A DNA stretch of 64,000 nt. It comes from Algoriphagus locisalis (GTDB lineage Bacteria > Bacteroidota > Bacteroidia > Cytophagales > Cyclobacteriaceae). This document shows, one piece after another, positions 1-8,604 of this stretch. Both the position numbers and the translations under genes were made by a program. Location: positions 186,001 to 250,000 of the forward strand of contig NZ_FPBF01000003.1 of NCBI RefSeq assembly GCF_900116615.1. Direction: 5' to 3'. How positions within the stretch are numbered: the stretch's first letter is position 1; each line of letters opens with the position of its first letter. Below the pieces are notes generated by a model. That model saw only the letters and a program-made list of their open reading frames with translations. It was not told the DNA's origin and made no database searches.

Positions 1-952
1 CTGGCGCATTAGGAACTAACATGCCCGGAAAAATCGTCTGAGATTGCGGTATCATAAAGGAGCTCTTTCCGTTTAGCCAGGTCAGGTAACCATAGCTTCG
101 ATTGAGAGCCTGAGAAGATTGTGAAAGCTCATCAAAAAAATCTCCAGACCAAATCTCATCTCCATTCCAATTCCCATCCGCAAGCAGCAAAAGCCCAAAT
201 CTTGCGAAAGATCGTGCATCACTATAGAAGACATTATTCAAACCCGTTTGCTGCCAGAATCCTTTCATTCCGATCTTTCTACCGAGATTTTCTTCAAAAT
301 ACTTTTGATAGCTCATACCAGACGCATTTTGAACCACCTTCTCCAACAAGGTGAAGGGTGCATTATGATAGGCCCATCTCTCACCAGGCTCGGCTAGATA
401 TTGCAATGACGAGGGACTGGTATCATCCTGATTAGCTACGGCATCATCCAAGCCAGTGGTCATAGTTAAATGATGAATCAACCGAATATCGCGTTCCTGA
501 CTGTTTGTAAGTGAGGTCCAGCCTTCTCCCAAGTATTTCTGAGTTCTATCATTAGTTTTCAGCAACTTTTGATTTTCTGCTATTCCTACCAAAGTTGCTG
601 TAAGCGTCTTTCCAGCAGACGCCCAATACCAATAGGAATTTTGGTCCATTTCGCCAAGCCCAGTCAACTTCTCCCCCCAGTATTCCTCGACTACTATTTT
701 CCCATCTTTTAAAATCATAAAAGCCCTTGTATCCTGTGTCGGTAGCCAAGCCAAAAACTCAGCTAATTTCACCCCATCCCAGCCCAATTCAGATGCAGAT
801 CGCTCTTCCCAAATTGAAGATTCGTTTGGTGGAAAATATAAACTTGAAGGATTAATAGCAGGTTTTTGGGCTTCAGCGCAGGACACAAGTAAAAATGTCA
901 GGTATCCACATCCAAAGAAAAGTAGGAGTTTGGCCTTGGGTAATTTCAGCAT
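1..952 (-). CDS. Serine hydrolase, beta-lactamase (class C) family lipoprotein, 3' end outside window
   Basis: An open frame runs leftward from an ATG at 952 to the window edge without a stop (317 codons), so the C-terminus is missing. The N-terminus has basic residues, a hydrophobic stretch and a lipobox ending LLVSC (about residues 20-24), which predicts an outer-membrane or periplasmic lipoprotein. A SAGK tetrad (the SxxK of class C beta-lactamases and DD-peptidases) follows WYWA at about residue 120, and a YHN triad (YxN motif) follows AY at about residue 198. These two motifs define the penicillin-binding/beta-lactamase fold. Members include esterases, D-aminopeptidases and PBP4-type enzymes, so the substrate cannot be named. 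The family call is firm, the role is open. Confidence 0.85.
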   Translation of the reverse strand, partial: MLKLPKAKLLLFFGCGYLTFLLVSCAEAQKPAINPSSLYFPPNESSIWEERSASELGWDGVKLAEFLAWLPTQDTRAFMILKDGKIVVEEYWGEKLTGLGEMDQNSYWYWASAGKTLTATLVGIAENQKLLKTNDRTQKYLGEGWTSLTNSQERDIRLIHHLTMTTGLDDAVANQDDTSPSSLQYLAEPGERWAYHNAPFTLLEKVVQNASGMSYQKYFEENLGRKIGMKGFWQQTGLNNVFYSDARSFARFGLLLLADGNWNGDEIWSGDFFDELSQSSQALNRSYGYLTWLNGKSSFMIPQSQTIFPGMLVPNAP

Positions 953-1036
953 AGATCACTTTTTAAAAAGATACATAAATTCAATCTCAACTTAGATAGG
1001 AAATCGATAAACTAGTTTAAAAAAACCTATAAAAAG

Positions 1037-1444
1037 TTATCGAAAGGGCTCTTCTGGTTTCAATTGATAGCAGCGCTCATGTAATTGAAAACCCAATTTT
1101 TGATAAAACCCCGTGGCATTTTCCGCAGCAAAAAGAATCAGTCTTGCTTCTGGGGCTAAACTTCTTGCAAACTCTAACATCCCACGACCAATTCCTTCAC
1201 CTTGCCTAGCCGAGATCACAGCCAAATCAGCAATAAAAGTACGATACGAAAAGTCTGACAACGCTCGAAGAACCCCGACGACTTCCCCTCTTTCCCTCGC
1301 TACCACAACCAAATTGGAATTCAGAAGCATTCGCTCCAGATGATCCACATCATGCATGGGCCTACGTTCACCCAAACCTGACTCTCTTAGGACATAAATA
1401 AATTCCTGTATCGAGAAATTCTTTTCAAGTTCGTATGAAATCAT
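1037..1444 (-). CDS. GNAT family N-acetyltransferase
   Basis: A 135-residue single-domain GNAT protein. The acetyl-CoA binding loop is visible as RQGEGIGRGM at about residues 84-93 (R/QxxGxG/A), preceded by the beta strand IADLAVI, and the C-terminal part has the usual NATGFYQKLGFQ ending. I chose the ATG at 1444 (MISYELEKN); the frame is open to a TTG at 1459, but that adds only five residues. It lies head to head with the small gene starting at 1470, leaving 25 bp between them. The acceptor substrate is unknown. The sequence resembles small cytoplasmic acetyltransferases of uncharacterised specificity. Confidence 0.85.
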   Translation of the reverse strand: MISYELEKNFSIQEFIYVLRESGLGERRPMHDVDHLERMLLNSNLVVVARERGEVVGVLRALSDFSYRTFIADLAVISARQGEGIGRGMLEFARSLAPEARLILFAAENATGFYQKLGFQLHERCYQLKPEEPFR

Positions 1445-1469
1445 TATCTTAAAAGACAATTAGTTAACT

Positions 1470-1730
1470 ATGACAGGAGGAGCTGGTTTTATATCTTCAG
1501 CAAATAAATCTTCGAAGGACAATAGAAACCTCGCGAAAATCCGTCCCAAAGCAACACGGGATGATGGAATCTCACGAGCCGAAAATATGGATAAAGCTGA
1601 TCTCAAAAGCATTGAGGACAGCATAAATTTCAGAATGAGCCGACGAAATTCGTATGTGAATAGTGGGTATTTCTTTGCTGGAATAGTCACACTTATTATC
1701 CTTTGGATTTTATATATCCTATTTTTCTGA
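1470..1730 (+). CDS. Small C-terminally anchored membrane protein, unknown function
   Basis: An 86-residue protein with a polar, basic N-terminal two thirds and one hydrophobic helix at the very C-terminus (about residues 66-86, GYFFAGIVTLIILWILYILFF without its final residues). It therefore looks like a tail-anchored inner-membrane protein with its N-terminus in the cytoplasm. The start MTGGAGFIS followed by a Lys/Asn/Arg-rich stretch recalls a type of short conserved Bacteroidota protein that I cannot name. An open frame on the opposite strand (1460-1690) is less protein-like and I treat it as a shadow. It begins 25 bp from the divergent GNAT gene, so its promoter must overlap that gene's 5' region. 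Confidence 0.65.
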   Translation: MTGGAGFISSANKSSKDNRNLAKIRPKATRDDGISRAENMDKADLKSIEDSINFRMSRRNSYVNSGYFFAGIVTLIILWILYILFF

Positions 1731-1741
1731 ACCGATTAGTT

Positions 1742-2032
1742 TTAGCTAAGCACGTCTCTTAACTCTTCCTTTTTCTGAAACATCGCTTTCGCAAATGGGC
1801 AAAGAGGGATGACTTTGATCTCCTCTTTACGGACGTATTCTACCAATTCCTTCAAAAGTTTTAGACCTACTCCCTGTCCTTGCAGACTTTCATCTACTTC
1901 GGTGTGCTCAATGATCATTTTCTTTGGACCAGCCATTACATAGACCATTTCGGCAAATCTCCTGGCACCTTCTTCTATGAAAAAAGAACCTCTTTTTCCA
2001 TCAAATTCATGCTTGATTTCAGCTTTACTCAT
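1742..2032 (-). CDS. Short GNAT-type acetyltransferase (YjdJ/Gcn5-related, PF14542-like)
   Basis: A 96-residue protein of the short GNAT-like family. The N-terminus KRGSFFIEEGARRFAEM is followed by the strand ending HTEVDESLQGQGVG (about residues 44-58), which holds the QGQGVG acetyl-CoA loop, then a helix KLLKELVEYVRKEE and the strand KVIPLCPFAKAMF, with the Cys-Pro typical of this family (compare human NATD1 and E. coli YjdJ). Starts at an ATG and lies 5 bp downstream of the VOC gene, so the two are probably cotranscribed. Physiological substrate is unknown. Confidence 0.88.
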   Translation of the reverse strand: MSKAEIKHEFDGKRGSFFIEEGARRFAEMVYVMAGPKKMIIEHTEVDESLQGQGVGLKLLKELVEYVRKEEIKVIPLCPFAKAMFQKKEELRDVLS

Positions 2033-2037
2033 AGTGA

Positions 2038-2457
2038 TTAGCTTTTAGTTCTTCCTTCTACCATTTCATCATAAACCTCATCTACTGGCTGCCACAGCTC
2101 GATACTGTGACCGTCCGGGTCGAGAATATGCACAAACTTCCCATATTCCGTCTCTTCGATTTCATCCAGAATCGTAACTCCTTCGGCTATTAGCTCCTTC
2201 ACCAGTTCTACCAGATTTTCTACACGATAATTGATCATAAATTCCTTTTCGGAAGGCTTGAAGTAGGTTGTATCATCCTTCATAGGTGACCATTGCGTGA
2301 AGCCTTTTTGGTTAGGATCCTCGGAGCTTCTCCATTCGAAGGTAGATCCATTGGCATCCGTGCTCAATCCAAGATGTTTCTGATACCAATCCTTGGTCTT
2401 GCTTGGGTTCTTTACTTTAAAAAATATGCCTCCTATTCCTGTTACCCGTTTATTCAT
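2038..2457 (-). CDS. VOC (glyoxalase/bleomycin resistance/dioxygenase) superfamily protein
   Basis: A 139-residue protein with the two beta-alpha-beta-beta-beta modules of a VOC domain. The first module begins GGIFFKVKNPSKTKDWYQKHLG, cut here to its key features: a strand, then the WYQKHLGL helix. The second ends with HILDPDGHSIELWQP, the classic metal-binding Glu region. A Glu/Asp-rich tail follows. Starts at an ATG at 2457, 5 bp ahead of the short GNAT gene. Such proteins act as lyases, dioxygenases or resistance binders, and nothing here fixes the substrate. Confidence 0.88.
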   Translation of the reverse strand: MNKRVTGIGGIFFKVKNPSKTKDWYQKHLGLSTDANGSTFEWRSSEDPNQKGFTQWSPMKDDTTYFKPSEKEFMINYRVENLVELVKELIAEGVTILDEIEETEYGKFVHILDPDGHSIELWQPVDEVYDEMVEGRTKS

Positions 2458-2695
2458 CCGAATACATCGTTTTTGTGAGATATTAAGATAAGGAAAAAAT
2501 GAAACTACTTACGCTCTAAGTTTATTTTCAAAAAAGAAAAAACTCTCTTTAGTAAGGTGATGAGTGGCTCCCAACTTCTAGTTAAAATCCCATTACCCCC
2601 TTTAGGAAAAGGGGAGTCACATCAACAGCATCTCAAAATTAAATAGGTATAAGTATTTATCCAGAAAACTGATCACTGCGACTGACCACTGTAGG

Positions 2696-4021
2696 CTAAT
2701 TCGCTTCTTCAACCTTCACCTTAACTTTCTTCACGCGCTCGTTCTTCAGTTTTGGCAAAAGCTTTTGTACCAGATTACTTTTCACAGCTACATAGGAAGC
2801 AAAGTCCATAATCGTAATCAGACCCATTTCTGCACTAGTCAAGCCTCCTTTCTTCGTAAGCATACCAACTATATCTCCCTTGCTGACCTTGTCCTTCTTC
2901 CCTGCACTTACATATAGGCAAGTCCATTCCTGACGAACTGGTGGTACTAACTTTTCACCCACTTTAAACTCCTCAATGAATTCAGCTATGTATTCAGGTC
3001 GAGACTCATCATTTGCCAAAATCAGATAGGACATACCTTCTGCATGCATCCTCGCAGTCCTCCCATTTCTATGGATAAAAGCATCTTCCTTCGGAGGAAG
3101 CTGATAATGCACCACATGCTTGATCTCAGGAATGTCCAATCCTCTAGAAGCCAAATCAGTTGCAATCAATAGGTTAGTGACCTTGCTTCGGAAGCGGATG
3201 AGGTTCTTTTCCCGATCTATTTGCTCCAAGCCACCATGAAGAACAGAGTGGAAATAATCGTAGTCATTCAATAAGATGCTCAGTCTATCCACTGCATCCC
3301 GGTGGTTGCAAAAAACGATGCAAGATTCATCCTGAAACCCTGCGACCAATCGCATTAAAGTCTCCCCTTTTTCCTTGCTGGAACTGTGAACGATCTTCAG
3401 CTCAAGTTTGGACTCCACCACATCTTTCAAAAAGTTGACCGTGCGGTGATCTACAAATGGCAGAAAATCCGGCAAACGTTTAAGCACAGTTGCAGAGGTA
3501 AGCAAATGTCTTTGTTGTCCATTCAATGCGCCAAAAATCACTTTCAATTGCTCATGAAAGCCCATCTGAAGTGATTTATCAAACTCATCCAAAACCACCG
3601 CTTGAATAGTTTTGGGATCAAAAGATTCTCTTTCTATATGATCAGCTAGTCTTCCTGGAGTACCTATGATCACGTCTGGTGCTTCTCCAAGGCTGTTGGA
3701 TTCCAATTTTGAAGAATGTCCACCATACACTGTACTTACTCTGAAAGGGGTTTTCATTCCTTTGAAAACCTGCTCGATCTGAATTGCCAATTCGCGTGAA
3801 GGCACAATAATCAATGCCTGCACTTCTCTTACATTTTCTTTCAATGAATGGAGTAGAGGGATCAAAAATGCGACAGTTTTACCTGAACCAGTCGGCGATA
3901 AAAGTACGATATGGGGATTTTTGGCAGCTCTGGAGATAAACTCTGCTTGCATTTCGTTGAGACTGTCAATCGAAAGGCTTTTGAGATACTGGGCGGTGGA
4001 ATCTTGTTGTTTTTCTGACAC
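2696..4021 (-). CDS. dbpA: DEAD-box RNA helicase, DbpA-like
   Basis: ATP-dependent RNA helicase of about 441 residues. Motifs in order: Q-motif region near LNEMQ, Walker A SPTGSGKT, GG and TPGRLADH, Walker B as VLDEFDK (DEFD instead of DEAD), SAT as LTSATV, ARGLDIP-type motif (SRGLDIP) and HRNGRTARM. The C-terminal 75 residues contain the small RNA-binding domain of DbpA (WTCLYVSAGKKDKVSKGDIVG), which in Escherichia coli targets 23S rRNA hairpin 92 during 50S assembly. I chose the GTG at 4021 (SEKQQDS follows); the frame is open to a TTG at 4036. No ATG lies near. Its role is inferred to be large-subunit biogenesis. Confidence 0.9.
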   Translation of the reverse strand: MSEKQQDSTAQYLKSLSIDSLNEMQAEFISRAAKNPHIVLLSPTGSGKTVAFLIPLLHSLKENVREVQALIIVPSRELAIQIEQVFKGMKTPFRVSTVYGGHSSKLESNSLGEAPDVIIGTPGRLADHIERESFDPKTIQAVVLDEFDKSLQMGFHEQLKVIFGALNGQQRHLLTSATVLKRLPDFLPFVDHRTVNFLKDVVESKLELKIVHSSSKEKGETLMRLVAGFQDESCIVFCNHRDAVDRLSILLNDYDYFHSVLHGGLEQIDREKNLIRFRSKVTNLLIATDLASRGLDIPEIKHVVHYQLPPKEDAFIHRNGRTARMHAEGMSYLILANDESRPEYIAEFIEEFKVGEKLVPPVRQEWTCLYVSAGKKDKVSKGDIVGMLTKKGGLTSAEMGLITIMDFASYVAVKSNLVQKLLPKLKNERVKKVKVKVEEAN

Positions 4022-4073
4022 GCACAAAAGTACCAATTAACTCTGAGGTAAGCGTTCTATTCCTTGCCTGGCG

Positions 4074-4442
4074 CTAAACTTCCTTTCCTTTCACCACCAA
4101 AAACCAGTCTCCTTCCAGCTCCAAATACCCGTAATCGTAACAATAATGATAAATATTGCCCTTTTTGGTTTCGTAGATATGGGTAAAATATTTGAAGATA
4201 AAGCCATCCCTGAGTAAGCGGTCCCGGGTGGTTTTGCCCATTTCCTCACCAGTAGGAATGATACTTTCCAGAATATTTCGGTTCTTTTTCAGGCTGTGAT
4301 TTACCCGCCGGATATAGTTAGTGGAAAAAGCATTCTGTTGATTGTTGTAGGTGTTCCTACATTGATCATCACAGAATTTCTTATCGATTCTCCCTTGGAT
4401 CACTGCATTGCAGTTCAAACAGTATTTTTTCTCAATTGCCAT
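4074..4442 (-). CDS. Zinc-ribbon protein, unknown function
   Basis: A 122-residue protein with a four-cysteine knuckle at its N-terminus: CLNC (residues 8-11) and CDDQC (about 24-28), spaced like the treble-clef zinc ribbons of small RNA- or DNA-associated proteins. The remainder is basic, then ends in a beta-rich segment with many Tyr (YHYCYDYGYLELEGDWFLV). No catalytic motif is visible. It starts at an ATG at 4442. Similar short proteins occur in Bacteroidota genomes as conserved hypotheticals. A nucleic-acid-binding role is a guess from the zinc ribbon only. Confidence 0.75.
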   Translation of the reverse strand: MAIEKKYCLNCNAVIQGRIDKKFCDDQCRNTYNNQQNAFSTNYIRRVNHSLKKNRNILESIIPTGEEMGKTTRDRLLRDGFIFKYFTHIYETKKGNIYHYCYDYGYLELEGDWFLVVKGKEV

Positions 4443-4478
4443 ACGCTAAAAAGTTTGAAGTAAGTTAATCTATCGCTG

Positions 4479-5531
4479 TTACTCCACATTAAAATAACTA
4501 AGATTGCTGTCCTCACATTCCCTACAATAGGTGTAAAATCGGTTATGCTTTTCATCGAATGCAAATGACTCTGAAGGAAGATCATCATTAAGCACATATT
4601 GTTTGATATGGCTCCCCTCCCAGTCAAATACCTCTATTTGCATTTTTTTCGGTAAAATACTTCCTGTCAAATCCGAAGATCGATTATTAAGATTTAACCC
4701 ATAGATATATGCGTCATCTGAGTCAGAATCTCTAACAAATACATTAACAAGTGATCTCTCGTCCTCATCTTTTTCTTCAAACCCCTGTAAAAATTTTTCC
4801 GGATCATCAAAATTGGTATTTCTTAGCAATTCCCCATCTAAATCAAAGAAATTAACAGACCCTAAAAGTATAGGAAATGCAGCTATAAGCCCCTTGTTTT
4901 TGTTGACTGTTACACTGGATCGAAAAATATGACTTTTATTTCTTTCGTCAACATCAATCTCAAGCGTTGGGACAAACGGGATAAAATGCACACTGTCATG
5001 TTCATAACTGTAATGGGTAAATCTACCGTTTGCTTCTGTCGTCCCTAGGATAAAATCCTGGTCAGCATGAAAGAAATAAACCACATAATTACCTTTAAAT
5101 GGTAAGGGATTTTGCTTTAAAACTGGTTCATTTTCTTGTATGAGGTTTTTGAGATTAATCTTATTAACTATTCTTCGCTCATAATCAAATACTGTAATTA
5201 TTGGAGATCCGTTTTCAAATTCTCGCTGATTAATCAATTCTGGGACTAGCATTTCTCCTGGACCTTCCCCATGTTTTCCGAAAGTAGTCATCAGTTTATG
5301 AGTATTCGTGTCATAGATTTCCAAAAAAGGCTCCGTAGACTTTTGCACGATAAGAAGTGTATCGACTACAAGCAAATTAACATTTCCTCTGCTGAGGACT
5401 TGAATTCCGGTTTCCTGTTTATCCAATTCAACTTTGAATTCAATTTCTTCTGAAGCTTTATTTTGTGCTTTCTCGCAAGCAAAAGCCACAAAAAACACGA
5501 GTAAAAATGTTGTCAATCTGAATTTCCTCAT
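4479..5531 (-). CDS. 6-bladed beta-propeller lipoprotein (BF3164/DUF4221-like)
   Basis: A 350-residue lipoprotein: MRKFRLTTFLLVFFVAFAC gives a signal with the lipobox Cys at residue 19. The body is beta-rich with propeller-style strands, including LLIVQKSTEPFLEIYDTNT and the marker GKHGEGPGEM, which in Bacteroidota 6-bladed propeller lipoproteins marks a blade junction. Such proteins are often surface or periplasmic scaffolds of unknown ligand. It starts at an ATG at 5531 and lies 36 bp upstream of the zinc-ribbon gene. The family assignment to BF3164 rather than DUF4221 is uncertain, the propeller fold less so. Confidence 0.75.
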   Translation of the reverse strand: MRKFRLTTFLLVFFVAFACEKAQNKASEEIEFKVELDKQETGIQVLSRGNVNLLVVDTLLIVQKSTEPFLEIYDTNTHKLMTTFGKHGEGPGEMLVPELINQREFENGSPIITVFDYERRIVNKINLKNLIQENEPVLKQNPLPFKGNYVVYFFHADQDFILGTTEANGRFTHYSYEHDSVHFIPFVPTLEIDVDERNKSHIFRSSVTVNKNKGLIAAFPILLGSVNFFDLDGELLRNTNFDDPEKFLQGFEEKDEDERSLVNVFVRDSDSDDAYIYGLNLNNRSSDLTGSILPKKMQIEVFDWEGSHIKQYVLNDDLPSESFAFDEKHNRFYTYCRECEDSNLSYFNVE

Positions 5532-5601
5532 ACTATTATGACCTATATCGTTGACTAGAAAAAATCAAATGTTCATTTGTAGTTTGAACATTTTCTAAGT
5601 T

Positions 5602-5643
5602 AACCAATTAGTTTGAAAAACAATCCATTCAAACTAATTGGTT
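5602..5643 (-). terminator. Perfect 16-bp inverted repeat downstream of the sugar dehydrogenase gene
   Basis: The arms at 5602-5617 and 5628-5643 are perfectly complementary (16 bp) around a 10-nt loop. The repeat begins 10 bp after the stop of the leftward gene at 5653 and sits between it and the next leftward gene. On the leftward transcript the stem is AT-rich and not followed by a clear U run, while the rightward strand has TTTT after it. It may be a transcript-end stabilising hairpin or a weak terminator. Confidence 0.5.
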
Positions 5644-5652
5644 TTATTAAAC

Positions 5653-8316
5653 TCATTTGTAAAACTTCATCGTATTGAGATTGAACGTATTCCAGATCGT
5701 AATTGGCTCTTCCGTCACATACACAATATATAGATCCCCGTAAAAATCCGATTCAGGAACAGTTAACGGCACTTCAAACCAACCCGTTTTAGGACCAGAT
5801 GCAGGCCGGGAATCTTTGCTCAAAATGCCCGTTTCAGCTAAAACTTGACCATCCGGTGATCCAGCCCTAACTTGAATTTTACCCACTGTATTTCCAGGCA
5901 TGATGGAAAGAGTTACTTTATTAATCTGACTCAAATCAATAGCTCTGAATAACAGCCAAGAGCCTGATTCTGTAAATTGTACATAATGCTCGTCTTCAGG
6001 ATTTGCACGAGCCGCTCCTTGCAAACCATCAGCGCGGTATGCAGCAACAGTGGTATTCCTCAACTTCAACTGCTCCGTAGTCTTGATCGCTGGTATTCCA
6101 TTTGCTCCCTGATCCGTGTATGAAGCCTGAACCAAATAAAAGCCTTCGGGATCTTCCGTATTTTCAATCTCATATGTGCCAGAAGCTGGCAGTCCTGAAA
6201 CTGCATTTGGATTAGCAATTCCCAACACAAAATCGACCATCTGTCCAACTCTATTTTCATCCAAATGGGAATGTCCTGGCATAACTTGATCACCCCATAC
6301 GCCTGCGCCTCCATTTCTTACTTTATCGATTAGATAGGTTTTTGCGTTTGGATCGTTTTTGTATTTCTCAGAAACTGAAGTATAATCAGGTCCCACAGAT
6401 TCATCGCTGATGCCATGACAAGCTTTGCAACCCGCCTCATTGATGTAAGTTTCGCCTATACTCAAGACTTCCTCTTGATGCCCCATTTCAATAATATCGT
6501 ATCCACCTTCCAAGTAGTCGATTGTCAGATTAATTTGAGATGGGGCTATCTCCCCATCTTCCTTATCCCTAGCTGACACTTGATAATTGATCGCTTCCTG
6601 TCCGAAATATAAACTCCGATTTCCTTCCCAAGCTATGGAAACTTCTGGCGCCTCATTTCCCACTTTCACTTCCAAAAATGATTGTGCGGACTCCCCAGAT
6701 TGATCAGTAGCAGTAAGTGTCACCTTATAAATCCCCGGAGATTCAAAACTGTGCGAAGGATTTGGCTCGGAGGATGTGGGGCCATTTTCACCAAAACTCC
6801 ATTGAAAACTCACTTCATCCCCCTCATCCGGATCCGCTGTCCCTTCTGATGAAAAAGCGACCCTTAAAGGTGCTGCACCTTGAGTCTGATCAGCTGAGAT
6901 TTTAACCGTTGGCTTTCTGTTTCCTTCGGAAAAAACAATTCTATACAAACCTGAATCATCGTTGTTAGCTCTCCAAAAAGTACCATATTCCAACACATAC
7001 AAGGAACCGTCTTTGGCAAACTGCATATCCATTGGCTTCTCAAAGTGAGTTTCTGGCATAAAGCGCTCCATGGTATCGTATTCGAAATTCTCAGTCAGGC
7101 TGACCGTGAAAATCCAGTTTCTCATCCAGTCGTAGATAAACAATTTCTCATTGTAATATCCTGGGAACCGAACTTCCGAAGCTTCATAATCTTCCCGATA
7201 ATAAACCTGACCAGCCATGGCATTTCTTCCTCCCTGGCCAACCATTGGAAAATCCTCAGATTCAGCATAGGGATAATAAATCAAAGCTGGTTTTGCCTCT
7301 GGCAAAATCTCCTTCCCTGTATTATTGGGAGAAGTGTTTTTGGGAGCTTTCGGATCAAACTGATACAAGCTTTCTCCAGTAGCAAAATCATACTTCCAAT
7401 ACGCAGCATTATTTCCTACAAAATAGGGCCAGCCGTAATATCCAGGTTCAGTTGCGACATTGATTTCATCGTAGCCTCTAGGTCCACGTCCTTCTTTGTC
7501 TTCTGATCCGTCAGGGCCCACTTCACCCCAAAACAAATTGCCATTTCGACTATCTATAGAAAATCGAAATGGGTTTCGATTGCCTTTGACGTAGATTTCA
7601 GGACGGGTTTTGGGTGTTCCTTCGGGAAATAGATTTCCTTCAGGAATGGAGTAACCGCCTTCTGGATTAGGTTTGATCCGAAGAATTGCGCCCCGTAAAT
7701 CATTGGTGTTTCCAGAACTTCGCTGCGCATCTACATTTTTGGGTTGATCGGGACGCTCATCGATAGGATTGAAATTACTGGACTCAAAAGGTGTAGAGTC
7801 ATCTCCTATGCCTAAGTAAAGATTGCCTTGGGAATCAAATTCCAATCCACCACCAGAGTGACAGCAACCTCTGAAAAGATCGATGTCCAATATTTTCACT
7901 TCTGATGCCAAATCCAACTTATTGTCAACGAAATCAAATCGGGAAACTCTATTCAAAGCAGCTTCATTTGCGGGAGCATAATACAGATACAACCAATTAT
8001 TCTTCTCGAAATCGGGATCCTTTGCCATTCCCATCAAGCCGTCCTCCCGCTCTGGAAAGACCTCCAATTCGCCAACTACACTTGTTTCTCCTGTCTCTGC
8101 TTGATAAAGTTTAAGTAAGCCATGGCGCTCGATTATCAACACATCTCCATTGTCCAACACCTCGATTTCCATGGGTTCATTGAAATTGCCGGCTAAATGA
8201 ATCTTAGTGAATCTGGATTCATCCGGTTTTACTGTTGCAAATGGATCTTCTTGCGTTTTGTCACAACTCCAAAAACTCAAACTACAAACTGCAAACAGGA
8301 GCAGGTACTTTCTCAT
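5653..8316 (-). CDS. Secreted PQQ-type sugar dehydrogenase with PKD, cytochrome c and C-terminal binding domain
   Basis: An 887-residue multidomain lipoprotein. I chose the ATG at 8316 because MRKYLLLFAVCSLSFWSC is a clean lipoprotein signal; the frame is open to 8439 but the extra 41 residues lack a signal shape. Domains in order: glucose/sorbosone dehydrogenase beta-propeller (about residues 40-460; GDDSTPF, KGNRNPFRFS, GWPYF), a PKD domain (about 462-555), a cytochrome c module with the heme site CKACH (about 629-633) and distal Met region VMPGHSH, and a C-terminal CBM6-like carbohydrate-binding beta-sandwich (about 747-887, YRADGLQGAARAN). Inference: it oxidises a sugar or sugar alcohol outside the cell and passes electrons to its own heme. 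ThuA-containing relatives are known, but no ThuA domain is present here. Confidence 0.9.
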   Translation of the reverse strand: MRKYLLLFAVCSLSFWSCDKTQEDPFATVKPDESRFTKIHLAGNFNEPMEIEVLDNGDVLIIERHGLLKLYQAETGETSVVGELEVFPEREDGLMGMAKDPDFEKNNWLYLYYAPANEAALNRVSRFDFVDNKLDLASEVKILDIDLFRGCCHSGGGLEFDSQGNLYLGIGDDSTPFESSNFNPIDERPDQPKNVDAQRSSGNTNDLRGAILRIKPNPEGGYSIPEGNLFPEGTPKTRPEIYVKGNRNPFRFSIDSRNGNLFWGEVGPDGSEDKEGRGPRGYDEINVATEPGYYGWPYFVGNNAAYWKYDFATGESLYQFDPKAPKNTSPNNTGKEILPEAKPALIYYPYAESEDFPMVGQGGRNAMAGQVYYREDYEASEVRFPGYYNEKLFIYDWMRNWIFTVSLTENFEYDTMERFMPETHFEKPMDMQFAKDGSLYVLEYGTFWRANNDDSGLYRIVFSEGNRKPTVKISADQTQGAAPLRVAFSSEGTADPDEGDEVSFQWSFGENGPTSSEPNPSHSFESPGIYKVTLTATDQSGESAQSFLEVKVGNEAPEVSIAWEGNRSLYFGQEAINYQVSARDKEDGEIAPSQINLTIDYLEGGYDIIEMGHQEEVLSIGETYINEAGCKACHGISDESVGPDYTSVSEKYKNDPNAKTYLIDKVRNGGAGVWGDQVMPGHSHLDENRVGQMVDFVLGIANPNAVSGLPASGTYEIENTEDPEGFYLVQASYTDQGANGIPAIKTTEQLKLRNTTVAAYRADGLQGAARANPEDEHYVQFTESGSWLLFRAIDLSQINKVTLSIMPGNTVGKIQVRAGSPDGQVLAETGILSKDSRPASGPKTGWFEVPLTVPESDFYGDLYIVYVTEEPITIWNTFNLNTMKFYK

Positions 8317-8604
8317 AGGGCTTAATCTAATTTTTACTAGTCGTGAAGGTATAGAAAACTGAAAAACACGCACCAATAATATGATCAAAGGTTTGAATTT
8401 AAGACAAGAGCGCTTTTCACCAGCAAAAAAACGGTTCAAAATCGCTAATGTTTAAAGATATGGATCGGTTGAAAAAGCATAAAGAATGATTGAGCTTAAA
8501 GTCTAATTGAAAAAATGTAATATTTTAACATTTAGTTGTGTAGCACTTTATAATTTGGTTTCGTCTAGCAGATACATACTTTTATACCACTAAAATTCAG
8601 CCAT

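Noticed and set aside
121..354. Rightward 77-aa frame opposite the serine hydrolase
   Set aside because: It starts with GTG, is Ser/His-rich, and is antisense to a clear beta-lactamase-fold frame.
1460..1690. Leftward 76-aa frame opposite the small membrane protein
   Set aside because: The rightward frame has a clear tail-anchor helix and ATG start; the other is a mirror of it.
2597..2614. CCCCTTT-aggaa-AAGGGG hairpin
   Set aside because: Only a 7-bp stem with no T run in either direction; too weak to call a terminator.
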